From Acidilutibacter cellobiosedens (GTDB lineage: Bacteria > Bacillota > Clostridia > Tissierellales > Acidilutibacteraceae): DNA of 64,000 nt. The stretch lies in assembly GCF_004103715.1 (NCBI RefSeq), contig NZ_CP035282.1:62001-126000 (forward strand), read 5' to 3'. Position numbers and translations under genes: made by a program. Position 1 is the first letter of the stretch, and each line of letters begins with the position of its first letter. Below are positions 8,563-16,879 of the stretch, in pieces. Below the pieces are notes generated by a model that saw nothing but the letters and a program-made list of their open reading frames with translations, was not told the origin of the DNA and did not search any database.

Positions 8563-9145
8563 GAATGATAAAGCAGAAGCCAAAAAACGAGCCTCCACTC
8601 GGCAGCTCATTGACACCAAGGAAATCACCGATTACAGCCTCAAGACCTACGGGCATGGAGAGCTGGTGTATTTTATCATCAAGCCCAGCAACATATCGGT
8701 GCTGTCGGAGGCCAGCATCAGCACCCGCATCTATGCTCTGATGACGGTGCTGAAAGGCATTGCTGAGATTGAGATGCTGTGCCTGAACAGCCGGGAGAAC
8801 TTCGAGGACAACAAGCGGTTCCTCCGCAGCCGCATCGAGCAGGAGCAGAACCCTGTGGTGCGACAGCTCTTGGAAAAAGACCTGTCCTTCCTTGACCGGA
8901 TACAGGTACAGATGGCCACCGCAAGGGAATTTTTGATCTTGATCCGTCTGTGGAATGAAAAGGAAAAAGAGGTGTTCCCGTATCTGTCCCGCATTGAAAA
9001 ATCTCTGAAAGAGCAAGGTTTTTCCGTAAAACGAGCAGACAAAGAAGATATCAAGCGCATCCTTGCGGTTTATTTTGAGCAGAATGTCACGACCGAGAAA
9101 TTCGAGGATTTCGATGGCGAGCGGTGGATTATCTTGAATGAGTGA
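8555..9145 (+). CDS. Transfer-operon protein of unknown function, 196 aa
   Basis: A soluble, charged, helix-rich protein (start MRRNDKAEAKKRASTRQLID, middle rich in Glu/Arg/Leu). Homologues in Firmicute elements usually lie directly before VirB4, and it may correspond to the N-terminal region that is part of VirB4/TcpE-type systems elsewhere. No catalytic motif is visible. A GGAGG site at 8540-8544 supports ATG 8555. The gene ends just before a bidirectional terminator that separates it from the inserted antisense HEAT-like gene. Confidence 0.6.
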   Translation: MRRNDKAEAKKRASTRQLIDTKEITDYSLKTYGHGELVYFIIKPSNISVLSEASISTRIYALMTVLKGIAEIEMLCLNSRENFEDNKRFLRSRIEQEQNPVVRQLLEKDLSFLDRIQVQMATAREFLILIRLWNEKEKEVFPYLSRIEKSLKEQGFSVKRADKEDIKRILAVYFEQNVTTEKFEDFDGERWIILNE

Positions 9146-9160
9146 GCAAAGAATGTAAAT

Positions 9161-9206
9161 ATAGTAAAAGAAGCTAAGAATGAAAACTCTTAACTTCTTT
9201 TACTAT
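9161..9206. terminator. Bidirectional terminator between convergent genes
   Basis: A long stem: ATAGTAAAAGAAG (9161-9173) plus TAAGA pairs with TCTTA plus CTTCTTTTACTAT (to 9206), with one mismatch. A-rich and T-rich flanks serve both strands. It ends transcription from the transfer operon and from the convergent HEAT-like gene. Confidence 0.75.
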
Positions 9207-9652
9207 TTGCAATTTGTTATAGCTTTTAATGCATCTTGAATATCTTTATAAACCAAGGATTGCATACTGCTCTTATAAATTTGAGGATTTGCTTTCCGTA
9301 AAGAATCACAAATATCTCTTGTTAAATCGGGTTTATGCTTAGCTATGGCAGGTAAAGATTTGATACACTGTCTTGCTGTAATCGGTTTAACATCCATAAT
9401 GTGCTTAAGATAATTATCTATAATTTCATCTATTTTGTAGTCAGTATCCCATTTGGCATTAGCAGCAATTAAAAAGATACCTCTTGTTCGAATATAGGAA
9501 TTCGGATCATCCAGCATAGCTGCAAATAAATCAAAATAAGGGTATACAGCATTCGAGTTCATACTTTCCAGCTCAAGCTGTTTTAAGCATTGATATGCAT
9601 ATTTATCGTTTTTGTCCCTTAGCCCGGAAACAAGTTCTTGAATGTTACCCAT
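9203..9652 (-). CDS. HEAT-repeat-like protein, antisense cargo
   Basis: A roughly 149-residue helical protein with HEAT-like units (KNDKYAYQCLKQLELES, DDPNSYIRTRGIFLIAANAK, KPITARQCIKSLPAIAKHKP). Relatives are often labelled as DNA-alkylation-repair-like or SufBD-like HEAT proteins; the role here is unknown. It is AT-rich, runs opposite to the transfer genes and is bounded by terminator structures, so it looks like a later insertion before virB4. AGGTGG about 8 bases before ATG 9652 favours that start over the upstream GTG codons. Confidence 0.6.
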   Translation of the reverse strand: MGNIQELVSGLRDKNDKYAYQCLKQLELESMNSNAVYPYFDLFAAMLDDPNSYIRTRGIFLIAANAKWDTDYKIDEIIDNYLKHIMDVKPITARQCIKSLPAIAKHKPDLTRDICDSLRKANPQIYKSSMQSLVYKDIQDALKAITNCK

Positions 9653-9746
9653 CACATTCACCACCTAATTGAAAATATAATTTAGAAAAAAGTATATTGT
9701 TTAATTATTATACCTTAATCCTTTATCAAAATGAACCAATTTTCAC

Positions 9747-9770
9747 AAGCCGTCACAAATGTGGCGGCTT
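9747..9770 (+). terminator. Hairpin before virB4
   Basis: AAGCCGTCAC (9747-9756), loop AAAT, GTGGCGGCTT (9761-9770), with one G-T pair. It has a weak T/C-rich tail and lies about 40 bases before the virB4 start. Its placement matches the other hairpins before gene blocks in this operon. Confidence 0.55.
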
Positions 9771-9811
9771 TCGCTATACCTAAAATCAAAAACAGAAAGG
9801 AAGAAACGCCG

Positions 9812-11641
9812 ATGGCAAGAAAAAGAAAGCCCCTATCCCCTCCGCAGGAGGATACCAGAATCCAAGAGTTTCTGGATATGATCGCCCCCTCAGTGATCAA
9901 ATTCAACACCGATCACTTCATCTGCGGCAATACCTACCGCTGCGTTTGGGCGCTTCGGGAATACCCCACCGCTACCGAGGAACAGGCAATCCTCCGCCAC
10001 TTGGGAGAAAAGGATGGCGTTACCCTGCGCATCTATACCCGCCATGTTACCCCGGTGGAGGAAAAGAAAATCATTAGCAACGCCGCCAATAAGAACCGCC
10101 TGAGCAAATCCAACACTAACGATTTGCAGCAGACGGTCATGGCTGAAAGCAATCTGCAGGATGTGGCAACCATTGTGGCGCAGGCACATCGGAACCGGGA
10201 ACCTTTTATCCACTCGGCTGTGTATATTGAGCTGTCTGCATACGATCTGGATCAGCTGAAGCTCCTCCAAACGGAAGTGATGACCGAGCTGATACGCTCC
10301 AAGCTCAACGTGGACAGGCTGATCCTCCGCCAGCAGCAGGGCTTCCAGTGCGTGATGCCCAGCGGATTTAATGTGTTTCGTGACCAGTTCGAGCGTGTTC
10401 TCCCGGCCTCCAGTGTGGCGAACCTCTATCCCTTTAATTATAGCGGTAAGACGGATGCCAACGGCTTCTATGTAGGGCGGGATAAATTCGGCAGCAATGT
10501 GCTGGTGGATTTCAACAAGCGAGCCGATGACAAAACCAACGCCAACATCCTGATTCTCGGCAACAGCGGTCAGGGCAAGTCTTATCTTCTCAAGCTCATC
10601 CTGTGCAATCTGCGGGAATCCGGCATGAATGTGTGTGCCCTTGATCCCGAAATGGAGTACGAGGATCTGACCAATAATCTTGGGGGCTGCTTCATCGACC
10701 TCATGTCCGGTGAATTCATCATCAATGTGTTGGAACCGAAAACATGGGATGAAAACGGCAGCACGGAGGATAAGGATGCGCCACAGACCTTCCGCATCAG
10801 CAGCAAGCTCAGTCAGCATATTTCCTTTCTCAAGGACTTTTTCCGTACCTACAAGGACTTTTCCGACCGGGAGATCGACACCATCGAAATCATGCTGCAG
10901 AAGCTGTACGCCAAGTTCGGCATCAGCGACAGCACGAAATTCGACCAGCTGACTGCCAAGGACTATCCCATCCTGTCCGACCTGTATGGGCTGATTGAAG
11001 AAGAATATAAGGGCTTTGACGAGAACAGCCGCCAGCTCTACACTGCAGAGCTGCTGCAGAATATCCTGCTGGGGCTGCACTCCATCTGCAAGGGTGCAGA
11101 AAGTAAATTTTTTGATGGACATACCAATATCACCGATTCCAGTTTTGTCACCTTTGGTGTGAAAGGACTATTGCAGGCTTCAAAGAGCCTGAAAAACGCC
11201 CTGCTGTTCAACATTTTGTCCTACATGAGCAACGAGCTTCTGACCAACGGCAACACCGCCGCCAGCATTGATGAGTTCTACCTGTTCCTCACTAATCTCA
11301 CCGCCGTGGAATACGTCCGCAACTTTTCCAAGCGTGTGCGCAAAAAGGATTCGGCGGTTATCATTGCCTCGCAGAATCTGGAGGACTTCAACATCGAGGG
11401 CATCCGGGAATACACCAAGCCCTTGTTCAGCATTCCTACCCATCAGTTCCTGTTCAATGCCGGAAATATTGATGCCAAGTTTTATATTGACACCCTCCAG
11501 TTGGAGCAGAGTGAATACAACCTGATCCGTTACCCCCAGCGTGGTGTGTGTCTCTACAAATGCGGCAATGAGCGTTACAACCTGATGGTCAATGCTCCGG
11601 AGCATAAGGCGAAGTTGTTTGGAAAGGCGGGTGGCCGTTAA
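9812..11641 (+). CDS. virB4: VirB4-family conjugation ATPase
   Basis: A 609-residue VirB4/TrbE-type ATPase that energises the type IV secretion channel at the inner membrane. Walker A GNSGQGKS is at about residues 250-257, and Walker B ending in SIDEF lies at about 485-489, followed by the arginine-rich motif region (NFSKRVRKKDSAVIIASQN). The length is within the usual 600-800 range. A GGAAG site precedes ATG 9812; a longer in-frame reading upstream covers the hairpin and is unlikely to be translated. The strongest T4SS marker in the window. Confidence 0.92.
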   Translation: MARKRKPLSPPQEDTRIQEFLDMIAPSVIKFNTDHFICGNTYRCVWALREYPTATEEQAILRHLGEKDGVTLRIYTRHVTPVEEKKIISNAANKNRLSKSNTNDLQQTVMAESNLQDVATIVAQAHRNREPFIHSAVYIELSAYDLDQLKLLQTEVMTELIRSKLNVDRLILRQQQGFQCVMPSGFNVFRDQFERVLPASSVANLYPFNYSGKTDANGFYVGRDKFGSNVLVDFNKRADDKTNANILILGNSGQGKSYLLKLILCNLRESGMNVCALDPEMEYEDLTNNLGGCFIDLMSGEFIINVLEPKTWDENGSTEDKDAPQTFRISSKLSQHISFLKDFFRTYKDFSDREIDTIEIMLQKLYAKFGISDSTKFDQLTAKDYPILSDLYGLIEEEYKGFDENSRQLYTAELLQNILLGLHSICKGAESKFFDGHTNITDSSFVTFGVKGLLQASKSLKNALLFNILSYMSNELLTNGNTAASIDEFYLFLTNLTAVEYVRNFSKRVRKKDSAVIIASQNLEDFNIEGIREYTKPLFSIPTHQFLFNAGNIDAKFYIDTLQLEQSEYNLIRYPQRGVCLYKCGNERYNLMVNAPEHKAKLFGKAGGR

Positions 11642-11659
11642 TGGGAGGTGAAAGAAAAA

Positions 11660-12702
11660 ATGGACATGAAAGCCCAGCGCTTCGGTATTGAAATCGAGCT
11701 GACCGGCATTACCCGCAAGGCTGCCGCCGACATTGCCGCCGCATACTTCGGCACATCGGCTGTGTATGACGGTACCTATTACGACACCTATGCCGCCATC
11801 GACTCCCAAGGGCGCAAGTGGAAATTCATGAGCGATGCCAGTATTACGCCGGAGAGAAAATCCGGCAGGCAGACCGTATCCGCATCGGATGAATACAAAA
11901 CCGAGATGGTCAGCCCTATCTGCCGCTGGGAGGATATCGAAAAAGTGCAGGAGCTGGTACGAAAGCTCCGGGAGGCCGGTGCCATTTCCAACAGCTCCTG
12001 CGGCATCCATGTTCATGTGGATGCTTCTCCCTTTGATGCCAATACCCTGCGGAACATTACCAACATTATGGCCGCCAAGGAAGATTTGATTTATAAGGCG
12101 CTTCAGGTGTCGGTGGCCAGACAGCACCGCTGGTGCAAACCGGTGGATAATCGGTTTCTGGAGGAATTGAACCGCAGAAAACCCCGGACACTGGATCAGG
12201 TCGGTCGCATTTGGTACAACGGTGAAAGTCGCAGCAACATCCACTACGATGACAGCCGGTATCACTGCCTGAACCTGCACAGCGTGTTTCAGAAAGGTAC
12301 GGTGGAGTTTCGCTTATTCAACGGAACCACCCATGCCGGGAAAATCAAAGCCTACATTCAGCTGTGCATGGCCATTTCCGCACAGGCGCTCAATCAGCGC
12401 TGTGCCAGCCGAACCAAGACGCAGACCACCAATGAAAAATATACCTTTCGCACTTGGCTGCTGCGTTTGGGGCTGATTGGGGATGAATTCAAGACCGCCC
12501 GTGAGCATCTACTGAAGAATTTGGACGGTGCATTGCTTGGCGTGATCCGGCACAGGCAGAAAAACAAAAGGAACGGATGCGGCAGAAAAAAGAAAAAGAA
12601 CTGGAACAGGCACTGCAGGCAGTCCAAGAAGAACAGCCGACTGCTCCCGAACCAACAGAAGCCGAGGCAGAAGATGCCCCGGCTTTTACTATGCGTATGT
12701 GA
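11660..12702 (+). pseudogene. Amidoligase family protein, apparent frameshift near its C-terminus
   Basis: An amidoligase (ATP-grasp-like/glutamine-synthetase fold, Amidoligase_2 type) by its FGIEIELTG start, the DASITPERKSGRQ region, GIHVHVDASPFD and the FRLFNGTTHAGKIKAYIQ block. Amidoligases join an amine to a carboxylate, perhaps on peptides or the wall. At about 12527-12529 the frame slips: the current frame gives a basic, unnatural run, while the next frame reads CIAWRDPAQAEKQKERMRQK and a normal acidic tail to TGA 12702. One missing base after GG explains it. Without correction the gene runs on into the cyclotransferase gene. A sequencing error is possible. Confidence 0.75.
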
Positions 12703-12718
12703 ATATAAGGAGAAAAAT

Positions 12719-13222
12719 ATGACAAAGAACCGCTTATATATTGCCTATGGTAGCAACCTGAATCTGCCACAGATGGCATTCCGCTGCCCCACCGCTGAGG
12801 TGGTGGGAACAAGCGAGGTCAAAGGATATGAGCTGTTGTTCCGTGGCGGCAGGCGTGGTGCTGTAGCTACCATTGAACCACTGGAGGGCAGCTCTGTGCC
12901 TGTTCTTTTATGGAAGATTAGGCCGCAGGATGAACTTTTCCTCGACCGTTACGAGGGCTATCCGAATTTTTACCGCAAGGAAATGCTGGAGGTGGAGCTG
13001 AACGGCAAGCCGGTGAATGCGATGGTCTACATCATGAATGACGGCAGAGAGTTCGGCGCACCCTCGGATTTTTATCTCCACACCATCGCCGAGGGCTACG
13101 AAACCGCAGGCTTTGATACGGATTTTCTGGATCAGGCGGTGGAGAAATCCATCCGGCTGGCACAGGAGCAGCAGGCTGAGGAGGATGCACAGTTCAGCCT
13201 TTGGGAACAGAAATGGTGGTGA
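12719..13222 (+). CDS. Gamma-glutamylcyclotransferase-like (GGCT/AIG2) protein
   Basis: A 167-residue GGCT-fold protein: N-terminal YIAYGSNLNLPQM (the YGSN substrate-loop motif), a central FLDRYEGYPNFYRKE block and the expected domain length. The family cleaves gamma-glutamyl amides to 5-oxoproline. Pairing with an amidoligase just upstream is a recurring theme in Firmicute mobile elements and suggests making and removing an amide modification of one target. AAGGAG upstream of ATG 12719 supports a separate start, although the frameshift joins both genes in one open frame. Confidence 0.8.
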   Translation: MTKNRLYIAYGSNLNLPQMAFRCPTAEVVGTSEVKGYELLFRGGRRGAVATIEPLEGSSVPVLLWKIRPQDELFLDRYEGYPNFYRKEMLEVELNGKPVNAMVYIMNDGREFGAPSDFYLHTIAEGYETAGFDTDFLDQAVEKSIRLAQEQQAEEDAQFSLWEQKWW

Positions 13223-13228
13223 TCCCTC

Positions 13229-14326
13229 ATGGCAGACCCGGCAACCATTACCCTTGCATTGAAAGCGGCAATCGCCGCCGCAACCGACAAACGGACATGG
13301 AAAGCGGTCGGTGTGGTCATCGCCGCCATTCTTACCCCGTTTATTTTAATTATCGTCATGATTATGAGCCTGCTGTCTGCTACTGCAGAACACAACAATT
13401 CCGCTGTGGATCTCACCTTTCACGGAGGCAATATCACCTCGCAGATGCCAGCCGACTACAGAAATTACATCGAGGATATGCGGGGCAGCTTCTCCGATTT
13501 GGACAGTGCTGTGTCGGAGATTACGCCTATGGTGGTAAGCGGCAGCATCGACAGCGCCCGCATGAAAGCTATTTTTTACTCTCTGTTTTTCGGCGCTGAA
13601 AACCTGAGAATGAACGCCGCCGACTACCGAGCCTTTGCGGATTGCTTTGTTCGGTACGAGGAACGCACCCGCACTGTCACCGATGCGGATGGTAATGAAA
13701 CAGAGGAAACCTACACCGTGGCAATCTCCATTTCAGATCTGAATGAGATATATGGAAATCTTGAAAGCTCGCTTGGCAGAACCATCACAGAGGAAAACAA
13801 GGTGAATGCAGCGCAAATTTACAGCCGTGTGCTTTATGGTCACGGCCTGCCGAGAGATGGAAGCATCGGCGAGGATGAATGGTCTGGCGGTGTGTTTGAC
13901 GGTGAGATTTACACCGGGGGCGGCGACTTTGCCAGCCCCTTAGGAGCTAACTGGCGCAGCATGGTCACCTCGGAATTCGGCTGGAGGCCGAATCCTTTCG
14001 GCGGCGGCGGTGGCGAGGGTCACTCCGGACTGGATATGGGCGCACCCAAAGGCACACCCATACAGGCTGCCCGTACCGGCGTGGTCAGCTATGTGAAAAA
14101 CTCCGGCAGTAGCAGCTACGGCTATCATCTGGCCATCGACCACGGCGACGGCATGGTCACTTTATACGCTCACTGCTCCAAGGTATATGTTCGCTCCGGG
14201 CAGACGGTGCAACAGGGCGATGTGATTGCTGCCGTAGGCAGTACCGGAAGAAGCACCGGAAACCACCTTCATCTGGAGGTGCGCATCGGCGGTAAGAAAG
14301 TAAACCCAAGACAGTTTTTGCCGTAA
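13229..14326 (+). CDS. M23 peptidase, conjugative wall hydrolase (VirB1-like role)
   Basis: A 365-residue protein with an N-terminal membrane segment (about 27-50), an extracellular spacer, and a C-terminal LytM/M23 domain. Zinc-binding and catalytic signatures are visible: HSGLDMGAPKGTPI, the long hairpin HLAIDHGDGMVTLYAHC, and the final HLHLEVR. M23 enzymes cut peptidoglycan cross-bridges. In a conjugation operon this opens the wall for the transfer channel. It lies 6 bases after the cyclotransferase gene, where VirB1/TcpG-like hydrolases are expected. Confidence 0.88.
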   Translation: MADPATITLALKAAIAAATDKRTWKAVGVVIAAILTPFILIIVMIMSLLSATAEHNNSAVDLTFHGGNITSQMPADYRNYIEDMRGSFSDLDSAVSEITPMVVSGSIDSARMKAIFYSLFFGAENLRMNAADYRAFADCFVRYEERTRTVTDADGNETEETYTVAISISDLNEIYGNLESSLGRTITEENKVNAAQIYSRVLYGHGLPRDGSIGEDEWSGGVFDGEIYTGGGDFASPLGANWRSMVTSEFGWRPNPFGGGGGEGHSGLDMGAPKGTPIQAARTGVVSYVKNSGSSSYGYHLAIDHGDGMVTLYAHCSKVYVRSGQTVQQGDVIAAVGSTGRSTGNHLHLEVRIGGKKVNPRQFLP

Positions 14327-14341
14327 AGGAGGCGGCGTAAT

Positions 14342-15274
14342 ATGAAAGCAATCTTTGAACGCAAACCCTCAGATTTTGATCTGCGCAGCTTTGAAGTATC
14401 GAAAACCCTCCGGCTTCCCGCAGAAGTCTTTGAGGATGTCCTCAAAAATCCCATACGGGATTATACCTTTATTCAGGAAAATATAGAGCAGATGCACTGC
14501 GACAGCAGCGGCGTGTATCACTGCCTGCTGCTCACCGGCGAGGGCAGAAATGACGGACTGCTGGTGGAATCGGAGGGCTACGGCTACTGTCGATATGCCT
14601 CCTATGTTCCCAATATTTCCGCTCTGACCTCCTCGGCATTGCAGCGTCTCAACGAACTGATGACAATCACAGCGGATTACATCGTGACAACTGGGACTCA
14701 GAATACGACCGAGGGAAACTGGATTATAGGCTTTGATGAGCTGGCACAGCAAACCGGCTTCAAGCATGATTTTAATAATATGGACACCCTGCTGGATATG
14801 CTCCATGAGCGAGAGGAAGTAGCCAATGTTGAGTTAGGTGATAGTAGCATTGACGTGTGCTATTACCTCAATTTCTGTCCGCAGTACGGCGGTCATCCGG
14901 ATGAATCGGAGCCGGAGCAGCTGCTGGAAGAACCCTCAACGATCAGCAAACTGAAAGATATTCTCCACATCCGTTGGGAGGATATTCATCTGCTGCACAA
15001 GGATGTGGAAGTGCAGCCCGCCACCATTGTGGAGCTTGATGAGCATACTCTGACCGATGCTGGAAAAGAGGCATGGGCTGATGTTTTGGATGCCGAGGTG
15101 ATCAAGGTTTACAACGGCTACTACGGTTTGCAGATGGATCTGGACAAGGTGAAACCCCGCCGCTTGGAGGAATTCTCGTCCATGCTTGCCGGATACTGCC
15201 CGGTATCAGATTATGAAACATGGGTCACTCAAGAGGACGATGCACCCCCTCAGTCACCCGAAATGAAATTATGA
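14342..15274 (+). CDS. Conserved transfer-operon protein (DUF6329-like)
   Basis: A 310-residue soluble acidic protein. The N-terminal half (FVISL-type alpha/beta, QENIEQMHCDSSGVYHCLLL, then SEGYGYCRYASYVPN) resembles what is annotated as DUF6329 in Firmicute elements; that name is from memory. The C-terminal half has a repeated Asp/Glu-rich pattern. No catalytic residues are evident. AAAGGAGG precedes ATG 14342. It follows the hydrolase gene by 15 bases and is likely co-transcribed. Confidence 0.55.
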   Translation: MKAIFERKPSDFDLRSFEVSKTLRLPAEVFEDVLKNPIRDYTFIQENIEQMHCDSSGVYHCLLLTGEGRNDGLLVESEGYGYCRYASYVPNISALTSSALQRLNELMTITADYIVTTGTQNTTEGNWIIGFDELAQQTGFKHDFNNMDTLLDMLHEREEVANVELGDSSIDVCYYLNFCPQYGGHPDESEPEQLLEEPSTISKLKDILHIRWEDIHLLHKDVEVQPATIVELDEHTLTDAGKEAWADVLDAEVIKVYNGYYGLQMDLDKVKPRRLEEFSSMLAGYCPVSDYETWVTQEDDAPPQSPEMKL

Positions 15275-15290
15275 AATGGAGGAAAGTACA

Positions 15291-15545
15291 ATGAAAAAAG
15301 CAACCTTGACTGTCAGCTTTGACAGCGACAAACTGGATGCCCTGACCTATCACATGGGTAAAAAGGATACGGATTTGCAGACGGAGCTGGAGGATACCGT
15401 CCAGAAGCTCTATGAAAAGCACGTTCCGCAGGCCACCCGTGAATACATTGATGACAAGCTCTCCCGTGAGGCCGCTGCCAAACCCAAGCCCAAAAGACCG
15501 GTTCGCCCTGCTGTGGCAGGTGGTTCTGACAACAGGCTGGCGTAG
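15291..15545 (+). CDS. Small conserved protein of transfer operon (DUF6103-like)
   Basis: An 84-residue protein: MKKATLTVSFDSDKLDAL, a helical middle (TELEDTVQKLYEKHVPQATR) and a basic tail rich in Lys/Pro/Arg. The layout resembles small ribbon-helix-helix or DUF6103 proteins that accompany mobilisation genes, so DNA binding is possible. TGGAGG about 7 bases before ATG 15291 fixes the start. It lies just upstream of the inverted-repeat cluster proposed as oriT. Confidence 0.55.
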   Translation: MKKATLTVSFDSDKLDALTYHMGKKDTDLQTELEDTVQKLYEKHVPQATREYIDDKLSREAAAKPKPKRPVRPAVAGGSDNRLA

Positions 15546-15744
15546 GCAGGAACGCTGTCCGCGCGCGTGGGCGGCTGTGTTGCCCTGTGTGGCCTTTTGG
15601 CAGACAGGGTGGCATCCTGATACCTATCGACAGCTGTCACCCCACGTTGCGCCCGTGTGGAGAGAATGTAAGAAAGCCCCGGATGAAGCGATGAACCCTC
15701 AGAATGAGGGCGTTCCGGTAGGGTCGAAAGTTGTGCAGGTTAAA

Positions 15745-15826
15745 GGGTTTATGCTGCTTTGGCAGCATAAACCCGGAAAACACCGACCGGCAAAGCCGTT
15801 CGGGGATTGCAAAGTGACATAACTTT
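15745..15826. other. Candidate oriT A: three consecutive inverted repeats
   Basis: The 394-base gap 15546-15939 holds no credible gene. Three stems sit in a row: GGGTTTATGCTGC/GCAGCATAAACCC (15745-15774, 4-base loop), CCGA-C-CGGC/GCCG-T-TCGG (15783-15803), and AAAGT/ACTTT (15811-15826). Stacked inverted repeats directly upstream of a small relaxosome-type gene and the relaxase are what an origin of transfer looks like. No known nic sequence was recognised here. The rest of the gap is GC-rich with nothing else clear. Confidence 0.45.
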
Positions 15827-15939
15827 CCGCCCAGACCTCCGATTTGTTATGCTGTGTTCAGAAAAAAGCAAGGGAAACCGGGCATTTGCGGGGCTTACTC
15901 TGCATACCGGGGCAAAAACCACAGAGAAAAGGAGGCATT

Positions 15940-16353
15940 ATGGCAAAGGAACCGAAAAAAGTCCGCACCGGCTTTTATATTGAAAAGGAAGTGCTGGATC
16001 GATGCGATGAGCTACTGGAGCAGGCCAATGTGAAATCCCGAAATGAATTCGTCACCGAGGCGCTGAAGTTTTATTGTGGGTATCTCACCTCGAAAAAAAT
16101 TGAAAACTATCTGCTGCAAAGCCTATCCTCCGTCCTCACCGGCACAATCCGGGACACGGAAAACCGTCTGGCCAGAATGGATTTCAAAATAGCCACAGAG
16201 CTGTCCAAGCTCTCTCATGTGGTGGCATATACTCACGCCGTTGACGAGCATGCGCTCCAAAGCCTACACTTAAAATGTGTGGAAGAAGTAAAAAGGATCA
16301 ACGGTGCGGTTGATTTCGAGGATGCATATAACTACCAAAAGCGGCGAACCTAA
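15940..16353 (+). CDS. Probable relaxosome accessory protein (ribbon-helix-helix, MobC-like)
   Basis: A 137-residue protein. Residues 8-45 (VRTGFYIEKEVLDRCDELL, SRNEFVTEALKFY) fit a ribbon-helix-helix DNA-binding domain: a short strand, two helices, and the NEF/EAL pattern. The C-terminal half is a long amphipathic helix as in MobC-type nicking accessory proteins. Position between the inverted-repeat cluster and the relaxase supports a role in loading the relaxase at oriT. AAAAGGAGG precedes ATG 15940. Confidence 0.7.
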   Translation: MAKEPKKVRTGFYIEKEVLDRCDELLEQANVKSRNEFVTEALKFYCGYLTSKKIENYLLQSLSSVLTGTIRDTENRLARMDFKIATELSKLSHVVAYTHAVDEHALQSLHLKCVEEVKRINGAVDFEDAYNYQKRRT

Positions 16354-16439
16354 AATGATAGGAATTATTTGTTTCTTTTGGGTATGGACTATGGAAATAC
16401 ATTCGTTTATGGTGTGTTGCGAAAGGAGGTAAAAGTGCA

Positions 16440-16727
16440 ATGGAGAAAAATGAAATCTTTGAAACAGCTATCCGTGAACTGACGGAAGCTACAATCAGCA
16501 AACGCAAGGAAACCCTCAATGACAGCGAACAGCAGCTCTATGCTGAGGTGATGGCTCTCAGCTCTCAAGCTCGTGAGATTGTCAAAACGCTACCGGCGGA
16601 TCAGCAGAAAATTCTCACCGATTATTTTCAGAAAACCAATTTGATTGCCGACCATGAGTGCCAGCACCTCTATGTGCAGGGTGCAAAAGACTGCGTGGAG
16701 CTGTTGAAAAAGCTGGGTGTACTGTAA
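16440..16727 (+). CDS. Helical hypothetical protein, 95 aa
   Basis: A 95-residue helical protein (MEKNEIFETAIRELTEATIS at the start, DCVELLKKLGVL at the end). It resembles short proteins labelled DUF6809 in Firmicute elements, from memory. No motif suggests a function; antirestriction or regulatory roles are only possibilities. AAAGGAGG precedes ATG 16440. It ends right before an intrinsic terminator, so the mobC-like gene and this gene may form the end of one transcript. Confidence 0.55.
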   Translation: MEKNEIFETAIRELTEATISKRKETLNDSEQQLYAEVMALSSQAREIVKTLPADQQKILTDYFQKTNLIADHECQHLYVQGAKDCVELLKKLGVL

Positions 16728-16743
16728 GGAACATAGGTGGGCG

Positions 16744-16769
16744 GCCTCTGCGTAAGCAGGGGCTGTTTT
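16744..16769 (+). terminator. Intrinsic terminator after small helical gene
   Basis: GCCTCTGC (16744-16751), loop GTAA, GCAGGGGC (16756-16763, one G-T pair), then TGTTTTA. It separates the transfer genes from the inserted lnu gene. Confidence 0.65.
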
Positions 16770-16879
16770 ACATAGACAAAACTGTTTAATGATTTCTTTA
16801 GGATTAAATGATATAATATCTTATAAAAAAACATAAATTCAACAAAAAAGATAAACAGGAATTTGAACGGAGGGATTAC

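Noticed and set aside
9890-12280. Long minus-strand frames opposite virB4 and the amidoligase gene
   Set aside because: Shadow frames caused by GC-rich coding on the plus strand; no ribosome sites or motifs.
11660-13222. A real bifunctional amidoligase-cyclotransferase fusion
   Set aside because: The linker is an out-of-frame reading of a normal amidoligase tail, and the cyclotransferase has its own ribosome site, so a frameshift explains the fusion.
15412-15822. 136-codon open frame over the oriT candidate A region
   Set aside because: No ribosome site, overlaps the DUF6103-like gene, and the inverted repeats run through it; the translation resembles no family.
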